DNA of 64,000 nucleotides, from contig NZ_JAHGAW010000001.1 in the NCBI RefSeq assembly GCF_018603885.1, positions 62,001 to 126,000 of the forward strand, read 5' to 3'. Of this stretch, positions 25,060 to 33,882 are shown piece after piece. The translations under genes were made by a program, and so were the position numbers. The notes under the pieces were generated by a model that was given only the letters and a program-made list of their open reading frames with translations, was not told the DNA's origin and made no database searches. Origin of the DNA: Sphingobium nicotianae (lineage in GTDB: Bacteria > Pseudomonadota > Alphaproteobacteria > Sphingomonadales > Sphingomonadaceae). Every line of letters begins with the position of its first letter. The first letter of the stretch is position 1.

Positions 25060-26736
25060 ATGAACACTGCCGTGGCCACCCGCACCGCCATTGACGAGGG
25101 CAAGATCGTCGTCCTGAATCCCACGGGCTATCCTCCCGCGATCAGCGCGAAGCAACTCGCGCCGCGCCTGGAGACGCTGGACGGCAAGACCATCTACCTC
25201 ATCGACAGCCGCTTCGATGACTCCCTCGAGCTGCTCAAGCAGGTTGCAGCCTGGTTCGAAGCGAAGATGCCCTCGGTAACGGTTCGGCTGGTGTCCCTGA
25301 AAGGCACTTACGGCCGCGACGATCCCGAACTCTGGGCGGACATCAAGGCGAACGGGCATGCCGCGATCCTCGGCGTCGGCCATTGCAGCACCTGCGCCCC
25401 GGCCGTCGCGACCCATGGCGTGACCCTCGAAACCAAATACAGCATCCCGACGGTCGCCATTCACACCGACAAGTTCGACAAGGTGGTGCGGTCGGTCACG
25501 CGCATGGCTGGCCTGCAGGATGCGCCGACCGTGTTCGTGCCGCAGCCGGTGATGGGGCGAACGGCTGAGGAATTACGCGGCTATGTCGAAGGTCTCGACC
25601 CGGTCAGCGGCATCGCCGTGATGCGCGAAATCATCGATGCGCTGACCATCGGCCTGCCTGCGCCCGAAGCAAGCAGGAAGCCTGCGCCGCGATCGACGCC
25701 GCGCCTGCTTGAGCCGGATACGGAGGACGCGCTCCACGAATTGTTCCTGACCAATAACTGGACCGACAAGCTGCCGATCGTGCTTCCGACCGAGGCGCGC
25801 GTCGCGGCCATGCTCGCGGGCACCAGCCGCAAGCCCGACGAAGTCGTTGGCCGGATGGAGCCCACCGCCAATCGCGGCAAATGGGAATATACGGTCGAGA
25901 AGGTCGCCGTGAACGCCGTGATGGCGGGTGCGAAGCCGGAATATTTCCCTGTCATTCTGGCCCTGGCAGCGTCCGGCGTGACGGCGCGCAGCAGCACCTC
26001 CAGTTCCGGCTCGGCCATGGTTGTCGTCAATGGCCCGGTTCGCAATCAGATCGGCATGAACAGCGGCATCGGCGCGATGGGCCCCTATAATCATGCCAAT
26101 GCGACCATCGGCCGTGCCTATGGGCTTCTGTCGCAAAATCTGCAGGGCGGCTCGGTGCCCGGCGAGACCTATATGGGCTCGATCGGCAATGCCTATAATT
26201 ACAGCAGCATCACCTTCGCCGAGAATGAGGAGCGCAGCCCCTGGGAGCCGCTGCATGTGCAGAAGGGCTTCGATGCCGATGATAGCGTCGTCAGCATTTT
26301 CTTCGGATGCCGCTCCACCTCCTTCGGTCTCGGTTTGCGGGAGACCTATTGGCGCGAGCATGTCCGCGACATGCTGCTCGCCGTCGACACGGTCGGCCCT
26401 CCGGTGTTGCTGCTCGATCCGATTACCGCGCGCCAGTTCGTCGAAAGGGGCGGTTTCGACACCAAGGACAAGCTGATCGATTTCGTCCACGACACGGCGC
26501 AGATGCCGGCCGCGCGCTATTGGGACATGCAACTCGTCCAGAATTATATCTACCCGAACGCAACCATGGGTGACGAACCGCTGGCGAGCTATCTCGATGC
26601 GGCGCCGGACGAACTGATCCCGATGTTCCGCAAGAAGCAGATCAACGTCGTCGTGGTTGGCGGCGAGAGCAATGGCTACTGGCAGATCATGGGGACGGGC
26701 TATCGCGGGAGCGTCCTCGTCGATGACTGGCGCTGA
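25060..26736 (+). CDS. UGSC-family (seleno)protein homologue, Cys form
   Basis: A 558-residue protein. The N-terminal 180 residues look like the UGSC domain. The segment AILGVGHCSTCAPAVATHGV, followed by LETKYSIPTVAIHTDKF, aligns with the family pattern in which selenocysteine-Gly-Ser-Cys precedes a D/H..LE..GIP stretch. Here C109-S-T-C112 replaces it, with no in-frame TGA. Residues 230-558 form a second conserved domain (KLPIVLPTEARVAAMLAG, KVAVNAVMAGAKPEYFPVIL, IGAMGPYNHANATIGRAYG, FAENEERSPWEPLHVQKGF). The function is unknown. The CxxC and two thioredoxin-reductase genes right behind it point to a thiol-dependent redox reaction. Ribosome site AAGGA; first gene of the operon. Confidence 0.72.
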   Translation: MNTAVATRTAIDEGKIVVLNPTGYPPAISAKQLAPRLETLDGKTIYLIDSRFDDSLELLKQVAAWFEAKMPSVTVRLVSLKGTYGRDDPELWADIKANGHAAILGVGHCSTCAPAVATHGVTLETKYSIPTVAIHTDKFDKVVRSVTRMAGLQDAPTVFVPQPVMGRTAEELRGYVEGLDPVSGIAVMREIIDALTIGLPAPEASRKPAPRSTPRLLEPDTEDALHELFLTNNWTDKLPIVLPTEARVAAMLAGTSRKPDEVVGRMEPTANRGKWEYTVEKVAVNAVMAGAKPEYFPVILALAASGVTARSSTSSSGSAMVVVNGPVRNQIGMNSGIGAMGPYNHANATIGRAYGLLSQNLQGGSVPGETYMGSIGNAYNYSSITFAENEERSPWEPLHVQKGFDADDSVVSIFFGCRSTSFGLGLRETYWREHVRDMLLAVDTVGPPVLLLDPITARQFVERGGFDTKDKLIDFVHDTAQMPAARYWDMQLVQNYIYPNATMGDEPLASYLDAAPDELIPMFRKKQINVVVVGGESNGYWQIMGTGYRGSVLVDDWR

Positions 26737-26739
26737 GCC

Positions 26740-27675
26740 ATGACATCAGTCGATCTCGTGGTGGTGGGCGCCGGAACGGCCGGCCTGACAGCGGCAGCGG
26801 TGGCAGCGGCCGACGGCCTGCAGGTGCTCGTGGTCGAGCAGCTCGCGCCCGGCGGCCAGATCGCCACCGTCGACAAGATCCGCAATTTTCCGGGATTCCC
26901 CGACGGGATTGGCGGCTATGAGCTGGGGCCATTGCTCCAACAGCAAGGCGCTGACGTTGGCGTCGACTTCCTGCTCGATACGGTCGAGGGCATCGATCCG
27001 TCCGCGAACGGCTTCGTCGTCCGCTGCGCCGAAACGACGCTGGAAGCACGCGCCGTCATTCTGGCGATGGGATCGCGGCGCCGCGCGCTCGATGTACCGG
27101 GCGAGGCCGATCTGGAGGGGCGGGGCGTCTCGCATTGCGCGTCCTGCGATGGCCACTTCTTTCGGGGCAAGACGGTTGTGGTCGCGGGCGGCGGGGACTC
27201 CGCCTTCGACGAAGCGGAAGTCCTTGCCGGGATCGCGAAGGACGTGGTGATCGTCCACGAAAGCGCCAAACCGCGCGCCCAGCGGTTGACGGTCGAGCGG
27301 GTCAGCGCGCTCCCCAATGTGCGCATCCTGCCGGAAGCCCGCATCGCGGCCGTCGGAGGCACACAGGAAGTCGAGCATATCATCGTCGATGGTCCCGGCG
27401 GACGCTCGGAAGAACCGGCAGCCGGACTATTCGTCTATGTCGGCCTGATCCCGAACAGCGCCATCGTCGCGGGCCTCGTCGAAACCGATGATGCCGGCGC
27501 GATCATTGCCGATCGCGATTTTCAGACTGCGGTCCCCGGTCTCTTCGTCGCTGGCGATTTGCGCAGCGGCGCGCGGGCGCTGCTGGCGAGCGCCGCCGGG
27601 GACGGCGCCTCTGCCGCGGCCGCCGCCGTCCGTCATATTCGCCAGATCGCATCGGTGGGGGAGGTTGCGGCATGA
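26740..27675 (+). CDS. Thioredoxin reductase-like flavoprotein without HRR motif
   Basis: A 311-residue FAD enzyme, three bases after the UGSC gene. FAD site: VVVGAGTAGLTAAAVAAADG. Redox pair: C133-A-S-C136 in SHCASCDGHFF. The NAD(P)-binding motif is AGGGDSAFDEAE. Where normal NADPH-dependent TrxB has HRRxxxR, this has HESAKPR (from His173), so the 2'-phosphate of NADPH is probably not bound. It may use NADH, another flavin or ferredoxin, as some divergent thioredoxin reductases do. A partner role for the UGSC protein is inferred from position. It ends in an ATGA overlap with the next gene. Confidence 0.85.
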   Translation: MTSVDLVVVGAGTAGLTAAAVAAADGLQVLVVEQLAPGGQIATVDKIRNFPGFPDGIGGYELGPLLQQQGADVGVDFLLDTVEGIDPSANGFVVRCAETTLEARAVILAMGSRRRALDVPGEADLEGRGVSHCASCDGHFFRGKTVVVAGGGDSAFDEAEVLAGIAKDVVIVHESAKPRAQRLTVERVSALPNVRILPEARIAAVGGTQEVEHIIVDGPGGRSEEPAAGLFVYVGLIPNSAIVAGLVETDDAGAIIADRDFQTAVPGLFVAGDLRSGARALLASAAGDGASAAAAAVRHIRQIASVGEVAA

Positions 27676-28643
27676 CCGTCGATCGCCATAGTCGTCTTCT
27701 CATCATCGGCTCGGGCCCTGCCGGCTATACGGCGGGCATCTATGCCGCGCGGGCAGCGCTGGCGCCGGTTCTCGTCCAGGGCATGCAGCCCGGCGGACAG
27801 TTGACGATCACGACGGAAGTCGAGAACTGGCCGGGCGATACCAGCGTTCTTGGTCTCGATCTCATGGCCAGGATGGAGAACCAGGCGCGTCACATCGGTG
27901 TCGAACTGATCACCGACATGATCACCGAAGTTGATCTCGCACAATATCCCTTCAAGGCCCGCGCCGAGAGCGGTCTCCACTTCAGCGCCGACGCCATGAT
28001 CGTGGCGACCGGCGCGCAGGCGCGATGGCTCGGTCTTGAGGCGGAAGAGCGCTTTCGCGGCTTTGGTGTATCGGCATGTGCGACCTGCGATGGCTTCTTC
28101 TATCGCGGCCGGACAGTCGCGGTCGTCGGCGGCGGCAATAGCGCGGTCGAGGAAGCCCTGTTCCTCACCAACTTCGCCGAGAAAGTCTATCTGATCCATC
28201 GCCGCGGCGCCCTGCGCGCGGATCAGGTCAATCAGGCCAAGCTCTTCGCGCATCCCAAGATCGAGATGATCTGGGACACGGCGGTCGTCGATATTGTCGG
28301 GGATGAGCAAGGCATGGGCGTCGGCGCGATCGACCTCAAGCATTTGACCAGCGGCACCGTCACGCGCTTGCCGGTGCATGGCCTGTTCGTGGCGATCGGC
28401 CATGATCCCGCGACAGCCCTGTTCAAGGGGCAACTCGACCTCGACGCGGAAGGCTATATCCTTACCGCACCGGACTCCACCGCCACCTCGACGCCGGGCG
28501 TGTTCGCGGCGGGCGATGTGCGCGACAAGATTTTTCGTCAGGCTGTCACGTCCGCGGCCATGGGCTGCATGGCGGCGCTGGAGGCGGAACGGTGGCTGGC
28601 AGAGCGGACATTGGCGCAGGCGGCTATATCCGTGGCTGCCTGA
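27672..28643 (+). CDS. trxB: Thioredoxin-disulfide reductase
   Basis: A 323-residue NADPH-dependent flavoprotein of the classical TrxB type: FAD site IIGSGPAGYTAGIYAARA, redox pair C136-A-T-C139 in SACATCDGFFYRG, NADPH sites VGGGNSAVEEALFL and H176-R-R-GALR, and C-terminal FAD contact FAAGDVRDKIFRQAVTSAAMG. It overlaps the divergent reductase gene by four bases. No thioredoxin gene is seen nearby, so it may reduce the UGSC protein directly or through the cell's own thioredoxin. A housekeeping trxB likely exists elsewhere. Confidence 0.93.
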   Translation: MTVDRHSRLLIIGSGPAGYTAGIYAARAALAPVLVQGMQPGGQLTITTEVENWPGDTSVLGLDLMARMENQARHIGVELITDMITEVDLAQYPFKARAESGLHFSADAMIVATGAQARWLGLEAEERFRGFGVSACATCDGFFYRGRTVAVVGGGNSAVEEALFLTNFAEKVYLIHRRGALRADQVNQAKLFAHPKIEMIWDTAVVDIVGDEQGMGVGAIDLKHLTSGTVTRLPVHGLFVAIGHDPATALFKGQLDLDAEGYILTAPDSTATSTPGVFAAGDVRDKIFRQAVTSAAMGCMAALEAERWLAERTLAQAAISVAA

Positions 28644-28675
28644 GGGATTGAGTCTCACATATTGGAGACGGGGCG

Positions 28676-29992
28676 ATGCTGAAGACCTGGACAAGCGACC
28701 TCTATGACCGGATCGCGGCGCTGGCCAGTTTCGGCGCCGACAAGCTGCCAGAACCGATCGAAGCCCTGTGCGATCGCCTGCTCGCGCCAGCATCGCCCAA
28801 CGCCAGGCTGCGCGCGGCGGGCGAGATCCATGCGCGGTTCGCCGCCGCCGGCGATGCGGGCAAGCGCGCGTTCCTGTCGCTGCTGGCCGATCGCTATACG
28901 GCCGATCCGGCGCGGCTCGACCTCGCCATCCTGGCCTATCAGGCTGACCGGAGCGCCGAGCGGCTGGCCGATCTCCACGCCGCCTCCGAGCCGCGGCGCC
29001 AGCAAATCCTGCGCCGCCTGAACGAGGTTCCCGATGGCACGACGCTGCTGCTCGCGATGCGCGGCGCCTTGCTCGGCATGGCGCGGGATGATCCCGGTCT
29101 CGCCGCGCTGGACGGTGATTTCTCCCGTCTCTTCAGTTCCTGGTTCAACGGCGGTTTTCTCGTCCTGCGCCAGCTGGACTGGTCGACCTCGGGCGCAGTG
29201 TTGACCAAGCTCATGCATTATGAGGCCGTGCACCCGATCGAGTCCTGGGAGGCGCTGCGTGCCCGCCTCGAACCGGCCGATCGACGCTGCTACGGCCTGT
29301 TTCACCCGATGATGGACGCAGAGCCGCTGATCTTCGTCGAGGTCGCGCTGACCCGGGGTATTCCGATCAGTATCGCCCATATCCTGCGGGCCGATCGCGT
29401 CGCACTGGACCCTGACAAAGCCGATACGGCGGTCTTCTACTCGATCTCGAACTGCCAGGACGCGCTGCGCGGCGTGCCATTCGGCGGGCCGCTGATCAAG
29501 CAGGTCATGGATCGATTGCGGCGGGAACTGCCGGGCTTGCGCCGGGCGGTGACGCTCTCGCCCATGCCGGGCTTTGCCAGATGGCTGCGCGGGCGGGCGG
29601 ATCAGGATCCGGCCGATCTTGCCCTTGTCGGCCAGCTGGCCGAGCCCGACTGGCATCTTGACCCGGCCAGCGAGGCGCGCATCAAGGCGCCGCTGATGCG
29701 CGCCGCCGCCCGGTATCTGACGATGGCGAGCGGACGCGATGCCGATCCCGTCGCCCGCTTCCATCTCGGCAATGGCGCGAGGATCGAGCAGCTCGACTGG
29801 CTGGGCGATGTCTCGCCCAAGGGTCTGCGACAGTCGCACGGCATGATGGTCAATTATCTCTACGATCCGGCCCATATCGACGACAATCATTTCGCCTTCG
29901 CCGAGAGCGGCGCGATCGCAGCCAGCGGGCGGCTGCGTCGTCAGGCGCGCGAGGAGCCGTCGTCGCGGCTGCCATGGCTGTCAGGCCGCTGA
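28676..29992 (+). CDS. matA: Malonyl-CoA decarboxylase
   Basis: A 438-residue enzyme that converts malonyl-CoA to acetyl-CoA and CO2. An N-terminal helical domain (residues 1-130) precedes a GNAT-like catalytic domain. VFYSISNCQDALRGV holds the catalytic serine of the family, and FHLGNGARIEQLDWLGDVS the catalytic histidine. SHGMMVNYLYDP is the conserved C-terminal strand. GGAG lies before ATG 28676. Together with the next gene it forms the standard malonate-to-acetyl-CoA pathway. Confidence 0.93.
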   Translation: MLKTWTSDLYDRIAALASFGADKLPEPIEALCDRLLAPASPNARLRAAGEIHARFAAAGDAGKRAFLSLLADRYTADPARLDLAILAYQADRSAERLADLHAASEPRRQQILRRLNEVPDGTTLLLAMRGALLGMARDDPGLAALDGDFSRLFSSWFNGGFLVLRQLDWSTSGAVLTKLMHYEAVHPIESWEALRARLEPADRRCYGLFHPMMDAEPLIFVEVALTRGIPISIAHILRADRVALDPDKADTAVFYSISNCQDALRGVPFGGPLIKQVMDRLRRELPGLRRAVTLSPMPGFARWLRGRADQDPADLALVGQLAEPDWHLDPASEARIKAPLMRAAARYLTMASGRDADPVARFHLGNGARIEQLDWLGDVSPKGLRQSHGMMVNYLYDPAHIDDNHFAFAESGAIAASGRLRRQAREEPSSRLPWLSGR

Positions 29993-30006
29993 CCAGGAGA
30001 GGCGTG

Positions 30007-31518
30007 ATGAACCACAGTCTGTTTGCGGCCCTATGCGCGGGCAAGGATTTGGATGAGCCGGCCATCCTGTGCGGATGGGATCGCATGATCAGCTATGGTG
30101 CGCTGTTCGAAGCGAGCGGCCGTCTGGCCCATCGTCTGATCGCGCTTGGCGTTGGTCCCGGTGACCGCATCGCCGTCCAGGTCGGCAAGAGTGCGGAAGC
30201 GTTGATCCTCTATCTCGCGTCGCTGCGCGTGGGTGCGGTCTATCTGCCGCTCAATACCGATTATACGCCGGCAGAGATCGGCTATTTTCTCACCGATGCC
30301 GAGCCAGGCCTGTTCATTGTCGATCCCGCCGACGCTGATGCCGCCGCGCCGCTGGCGGCCGGGATCAGCGCGCGTCTCGCGACACTGGGGACCGATGGCG
30401 AGAGCGGCAGCTTGCTGGAGCATATCGATACGCTCCCCGCATCCTTTACGGACATGCATCGCGCCGCCGACGACCTTGCCGCGATCCTCTACACCTCAGG
30501 CACCACCGGCCGCTCCAAAGGCGCCATGCTGACCCATGGCAATCTCACATCCAATGCCGCGACATTGGTCGATGCCTGGCGGTTCACCGCTGACGACGAG
30601 TTGCTGCACGCGCTTCCGGTCTATCATATCCACGGCCTGTTCGTGGCGACCAACGTGCCGCTGCTCGCCGGCGCACGCATCCGGCTCCTGCCGAAGTTCG
30701 AGCCCGGCGCGGTGCTCCGCGGGCTGGAGACCGCCACCGTCATGATGGGCGTGCCGACCTTCTATACCCGCCTGCTCGCCGACCCGCGCCTCGACAGGAA
30801 CGCGACCAAGGGCATGCGCCTGTTCGTGTCCGGCTCGGCGCCTTTGCTCGCCGAGACGCACCGCGCCTGGGAAGAACGCACCGGCCACCGCATCCTCGAG
30901 CGCTACGGGATGAGCGAGACCGGCATGAACACCTCCAATCCCTATGAGGGCGAGCGGCGGCCCGGCACGGTCGGACCGGCCTTGCCGGGTGTTTCGATCC
31001 GCATCGTCGATGAACAGACTCGCACCATGCTCCCGGCGGGCGAGATCGGCATGATCGAAGTCAAAGGACCGAACGTGTTCAAGGGCTATTGGCGCATGCC
31101 GGAAAAGACGGCTACCGAACTGAAGGAAGACGGTTATTTCATCACCGGCGATCTCGGCCGCCTGAGCCTCGACGGTTATCTGGAAATCGTCGGCCGCGAC
31201 AAGGATCTGGTGATCACCGGCGGGCTCAACGTCTATCCCAAGGAAGTCGAGACCGAGATCGACACGCTCGATGGTGTCGAGGAAACGGCAGTCATCGGTC
31301 TGCCCCATCCCGATTTTGGCGAAGCGGTTACCGCGATCGTCGTCCGCTCGAGCGGAAGCAAGATCGGATCGGCCGATATTCTCGAAGCGATCTCGGCGCG
31401 TCTGGCGCGCTTCAAACTACCAAAGACCGTCTTCTTCGTGGACGCACTTCCGCGCAATGCCATGGGCAAAGTGCAGAAAAATATCCTCCGCGAAGAGCTT
31501 TTGGATATCGTTTACTGA
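30007..31518 (+). CDS. matB: Malonyl-CoA synthetase
   Basis: A 503-residue AMP-forming acyl-CoA ligase that activates malonate. I start at ATG 30007, after AGGAG, 14 bases past the decarboxylase stop. The P-loop is ILYTSGTTGRSKGAMLTHG. ERYGMSETGMNTSNPYEGER is the signature that separates malonyl-CoA synthetases from other acyl-CoA ligases. TGDLGRLSLDGYLEIVGRDK and the catalytic lysine in PRNAMGKVQKN complete the domain set. Last gene of the UGSC operon: it implies that malonate is produced or imported. Confidence 0.93.
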   Translation: MNHSLFAALCAGKDLDEPAILCGWDRMISYGALFEASGRLAHRLIALGVGPGDRIAVQVGKSAEALILYLASLRVGAVYLPLNTDYTPAEIGYFLTDAEPGLFIVDPADADAAAPLAAGISARLATLGTDGESGSLLEHIDTLPASFTDMHRAADDLAAILYTSGTTGRSKGAMLTHGNLTSNAATLVDAWRFTADDELLHALPVYHIHGLFVATNVPLLAGARIRLLPKFEPGAVLRGLETATVMMGVPTFYTRLLADPRLDRNATKGMRLFVSGSAPLLAETHRAWEERTGHRILERYGMSETGMNTSNPYEGERRPGTVGPALPGVSIRIVDEQTRTMLPAGEIGMIEVKGPNVFKGYWRMPEKTATELKEDGYFITGDLGRLSLDGYLEIVGRDKDLVITGGLNVYPKEVETEIDTLDGVEETAVIGLPHPDFGEAVTAIVVRSSGSKIGSADILEAISARLARFKLPKTVFFVDALPRNAMGKVQKNILREELLDIVY

Positions 31519-31690
31519 CCTTCGAGACCATTCCAACATAGAATGAAGAAGACTTATCAGAGGAAGCCACCGTCCTGGGCAAAGCCCGCGACGCCGTCAG
31601 CAGGCTGCGACCGCGCCTTCCGGCATGTCGATGGGAATCGCGTTACAATCGCGTCGGTGGCTGATTGACGACGCACCGTGATTCGAGCGG

Positions 31691-31966
31691 TCAGACCATG
31701 CCTTGCGTCACCGACTTGAACGGCTTTCCTTCGCAGTCGGCGCCGGCTGTGACCCAAAAGTTGTCGACCTGGTCGGTCAGAAGCAAAATCTCGATGCTCC
31801 GGGCGCGAAAGTCTTCAAGCTGTGGCGAAGAAGCAAGTCGATCGAGATCCGAACCGGTGGCCTAATGGATTGCCGTCTGGTTCTCCTTCATTCCGCCGAC
31901 ATGATCCTTGAGCGATCGCCAACTCTCGCCAGACACGGTCGATCTGAAACGAAACCCGTCAATCAT
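31691..31966 (-). pseudogene. htpG: Fragment of htpG (Hsp90) with an in-frame stop
   Basis: Read by hand on the minus strand. The frame gives FRFRSTVSGESWRSLKDHV, GGMKENQTAIH*ATGSDLDR, ASSPQLEDFRARSIEILL and LTDQVDNFWVTAGADCEGKP, ending FKSVTQGMV*. This is the middle-to-C-terminal part of bacterial Hsp90, where the family has ...YY.TG. An amber codon (31862-31864) stands for a tyrosine, and both ends of the gene are missing. It starts one base after the LysR stop. It is a non-functional scrap, perhaps brought by rearrangement. Confidence 0.82.
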
Positions 31967-32899
31967 TCAGGCTTGTTGCAGGATATCGGGCCCCATGGCC
32001 AAAGCAGAAGCAAGGTTCTGCTGAAGGAAGGCGATGAACAGCTTCACATTCCTCGGGGTGTAAGTTCGGTTGGGATAGACGGCGGAGATAACGGTCTGAA
32101 AATTGCTCGGGGTGGCGACATGATCTGGGAACAGATCGATCAGCCGGCCTGCAGCGAGATCCGCGCCGATGAGCCAGTCGCTGAGCAGGACGATGCCAAG
32201 CCCCTGCAATGCGCAATCGCGTAGCACGATGCCACTGTTCACCGACATCCCACTGCGCACGGGAATGTCATGCTCGTGTCCCTCGGCATCCCGCAGACGC
32301 CACACGTCCGAGAAGCCCGGCAGCGGAAACGTGAGACAGTTGCGCCCGCTGATCTCGCCCGGCTCCCGTGGGTGGCCCATCGCCGCGAGATAGGCGGGGC
32401 TGGCGCACATATGATAGCGGGTACGCAGGACCGGCATCGCGATCATGCTGGAGTCCCCGAGCGGGCCGTGGCGAAGGGCAAGATCGAATCGCTCGCCGAC
32501 AATGTCCACGAGCTGATCGGTGAGCGTCAGGTCGATCCTGACACCCGGATAAGCGCGGCAGAAGGCCGGGATGATAGAGCCGAGGCAATGGATGCCGAAT
32601 GCATGCGAGGCGGAGATTCGCAGGACGCCACCGGGTGCGTCCGCCTTATCCGAAAGCGTGGTCCGCAACGAACGAAGCGCATCCAGATGCTGTTCGACCT
32701 CCTGCATGAGCAGGCTTGCCGCTTCCGTTGGGGCGATCTTGCGCGTCGTGCGGTAGAAGAGGAGCGTACCAAGCTCCGCCTCGAGCCCGGAAATTGCTCG
32801 GGAGATGACGGACGGCGCGACATTGCGCGATCGCGCGACGGCACTGAGGCTGCCGCGACGATAGACATCCTCAAACAATTCGAGATTGGCGAGCTTCAT
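31967..32899 (-). CDS. LysR-family transcriptional regulator
   Basis: A 310-residue regulator. I use the ATG at 32899 (MKLANLELFEDVYRRGSLSA), the normal start for the family, although the frame is open to 32971. The helix-turn-helix is GSLSAVARSRNVAPSVISRAISGLE and the rest is the effector-binding domain (PGVRIDLTLTDQLVDIVGER). It diverges from the PEP mutase/isocitrate lyase-type gene at 33007 with about 107 bases between, the classic LysR layout, so it most likely controls that gene. The stop abuts the htpG fragment. Confidence 0.92.
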   Translation of the reverse strand: MKLANLELFEDVYRRGSLSAVARSRNVAPSVISRAISGLEAELGTLLFYRTTRKIAPTEAASLLMQEVEQHLDALRSLRTTLSDKADAPGGVLRISASHAFGIHCLGSIIPAFCRAYPGVRIDLTLTDQLVDIVGERFDLALRHGPLGDSSMIAMPVLRTRYHMCASPAYLAAMGHPREPGEISGRNCLTFPLPGFSDVWRLRDAEGHEHDIPVRSGMSVNSGIVLRDCALQGLGIVLLSDWLIGADLAAGRLIDLFPDHVATPSNFQTVISAVYPNRTYTPRNVKLFIAFLQQNLASALAMGPDILQQA

Positions 32900-33006
32900 T
32901 ATTGCTTCAATCGCAAAAGTGATTTCCAACTTATGCCATATCCGCAATCCCACAGGGCGTCTATTTGCCATTTCAGCACAGGAACCAGGAGTCAGCGAGG
33001 CCGACC

Positions 33007-33771
33007 ATGACCGACCAGAAGATCAAGGCAAAGCAGTTCAAAGCGCTTCATGTGGCCGGGGCACCGCTCATTCTTTTCAACATTTGGGATGCGGGCAGTG
33101 CACGCGCAGTGACATCGGCGGGCGCATCAGCCCTCGCTACCGGCAGCTGGTCGGTGGCGGCAGCACATGGCACGACGGACGGAGAAAAACTCCCGCTCGA
33201 TCTCGCTATCGCCAATCTGGCGCGGATCGTCGCCGTCACCGATCTGCCGGTTAGCGTCGATCTCGAAAGTGGTTATGATGATCCGGCACAAACCATCGAA
33301 CGCGCGATTGAGGCAGGCGCGATCGGCTGCAATATTGAGGACAGCTTCCCGCAGGACGGGACATTGCGAAAATTATCAGATCAGGTCGCCCGAATCCGGC
33401 AGGTGCGAGGCATCGCCGATGCATCGGGTGTCGCCTGTTTCATCAACGCGCGCACCGATGTCTTCTTTCAAAAGGATGCGTCAGATCCCGCGCTACAGTT
33501 TCAGTCGGCCCTTGAACGCGCGCGGGCCTATGCGGACGCAGGGGCAGATGGCATCTTCGTTCCGGGCCTGTCGGATATCGAGCAGATCGCGCAGTTCGTG
33601 GCGGCGAGCCCGCTGCCGGTCAACATCATGCTGGGGGCAAATTCTCCTCAGCCAGGCGAATTTGCGCGGGTGGGCGTCGCAAGGCTGAGTTATGGTCCGA
33701 CACCTTATTCGGTCGCGATGAAGGCGTTGGAAGAGGCCGCGAACAATGCGTTAAAGGGAGTGACGCACTGA
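33007..33771 (+). CDS. Isocitrate lyase / PEP mutase family enzyme
   Basis: A 254-residue TIM-barrel enzyme that makes or breaks C-C or C-P bonds next to a carboxylate. I use ATG 33007. LILFNIWDAGSARAVTSAGA and LPVSVDLESGYDD (metal-binding acid) are family motifs; GCNIEDSF and FINARTDVFF are others. The KKCGH loop of true isocitrate and methylisocitrate lyases is absent, so oxaloacetate decarboxylase, 2,3-dimethylmalate lyase-like or phosphonopyruvate hydrolase-like activity is more likely. It faces the LysR gene and is separate from the malonate operon. Confidence 0.85.
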   Translation: MTDQKIKAKQFKALHVAGAPLILFNIWDAGSARAVTSAGASALATGSWSVAAAHGTTDGEKLPLDLAIANLARIVAVTDLPVSVDLESGYDDPAQTIERAIEAGAIGCNIEDSFPQDGTLRKLSDQVARIRQVRGIADASGVACFINARTDVFFQKDASDPALQFQSALERARAYADAGADGIFVPGLSDIEQIAQFVAASPLPVNIMLGANSPQPGEFARVGVARLSYGPTPYSVAMKALEEAANNALKGVTH

Positions 33772-33882
33772 AAGTGTCAAGCCCAGACGCGGTGCCAAGT
33801 TGTTGTTGATGGCACTGGCTGCTTTTGCTTCAAAATTTGGTGCCGAGGCGGAATTGAAGGGGGCCTTTGCAGTGCGCCGAAA

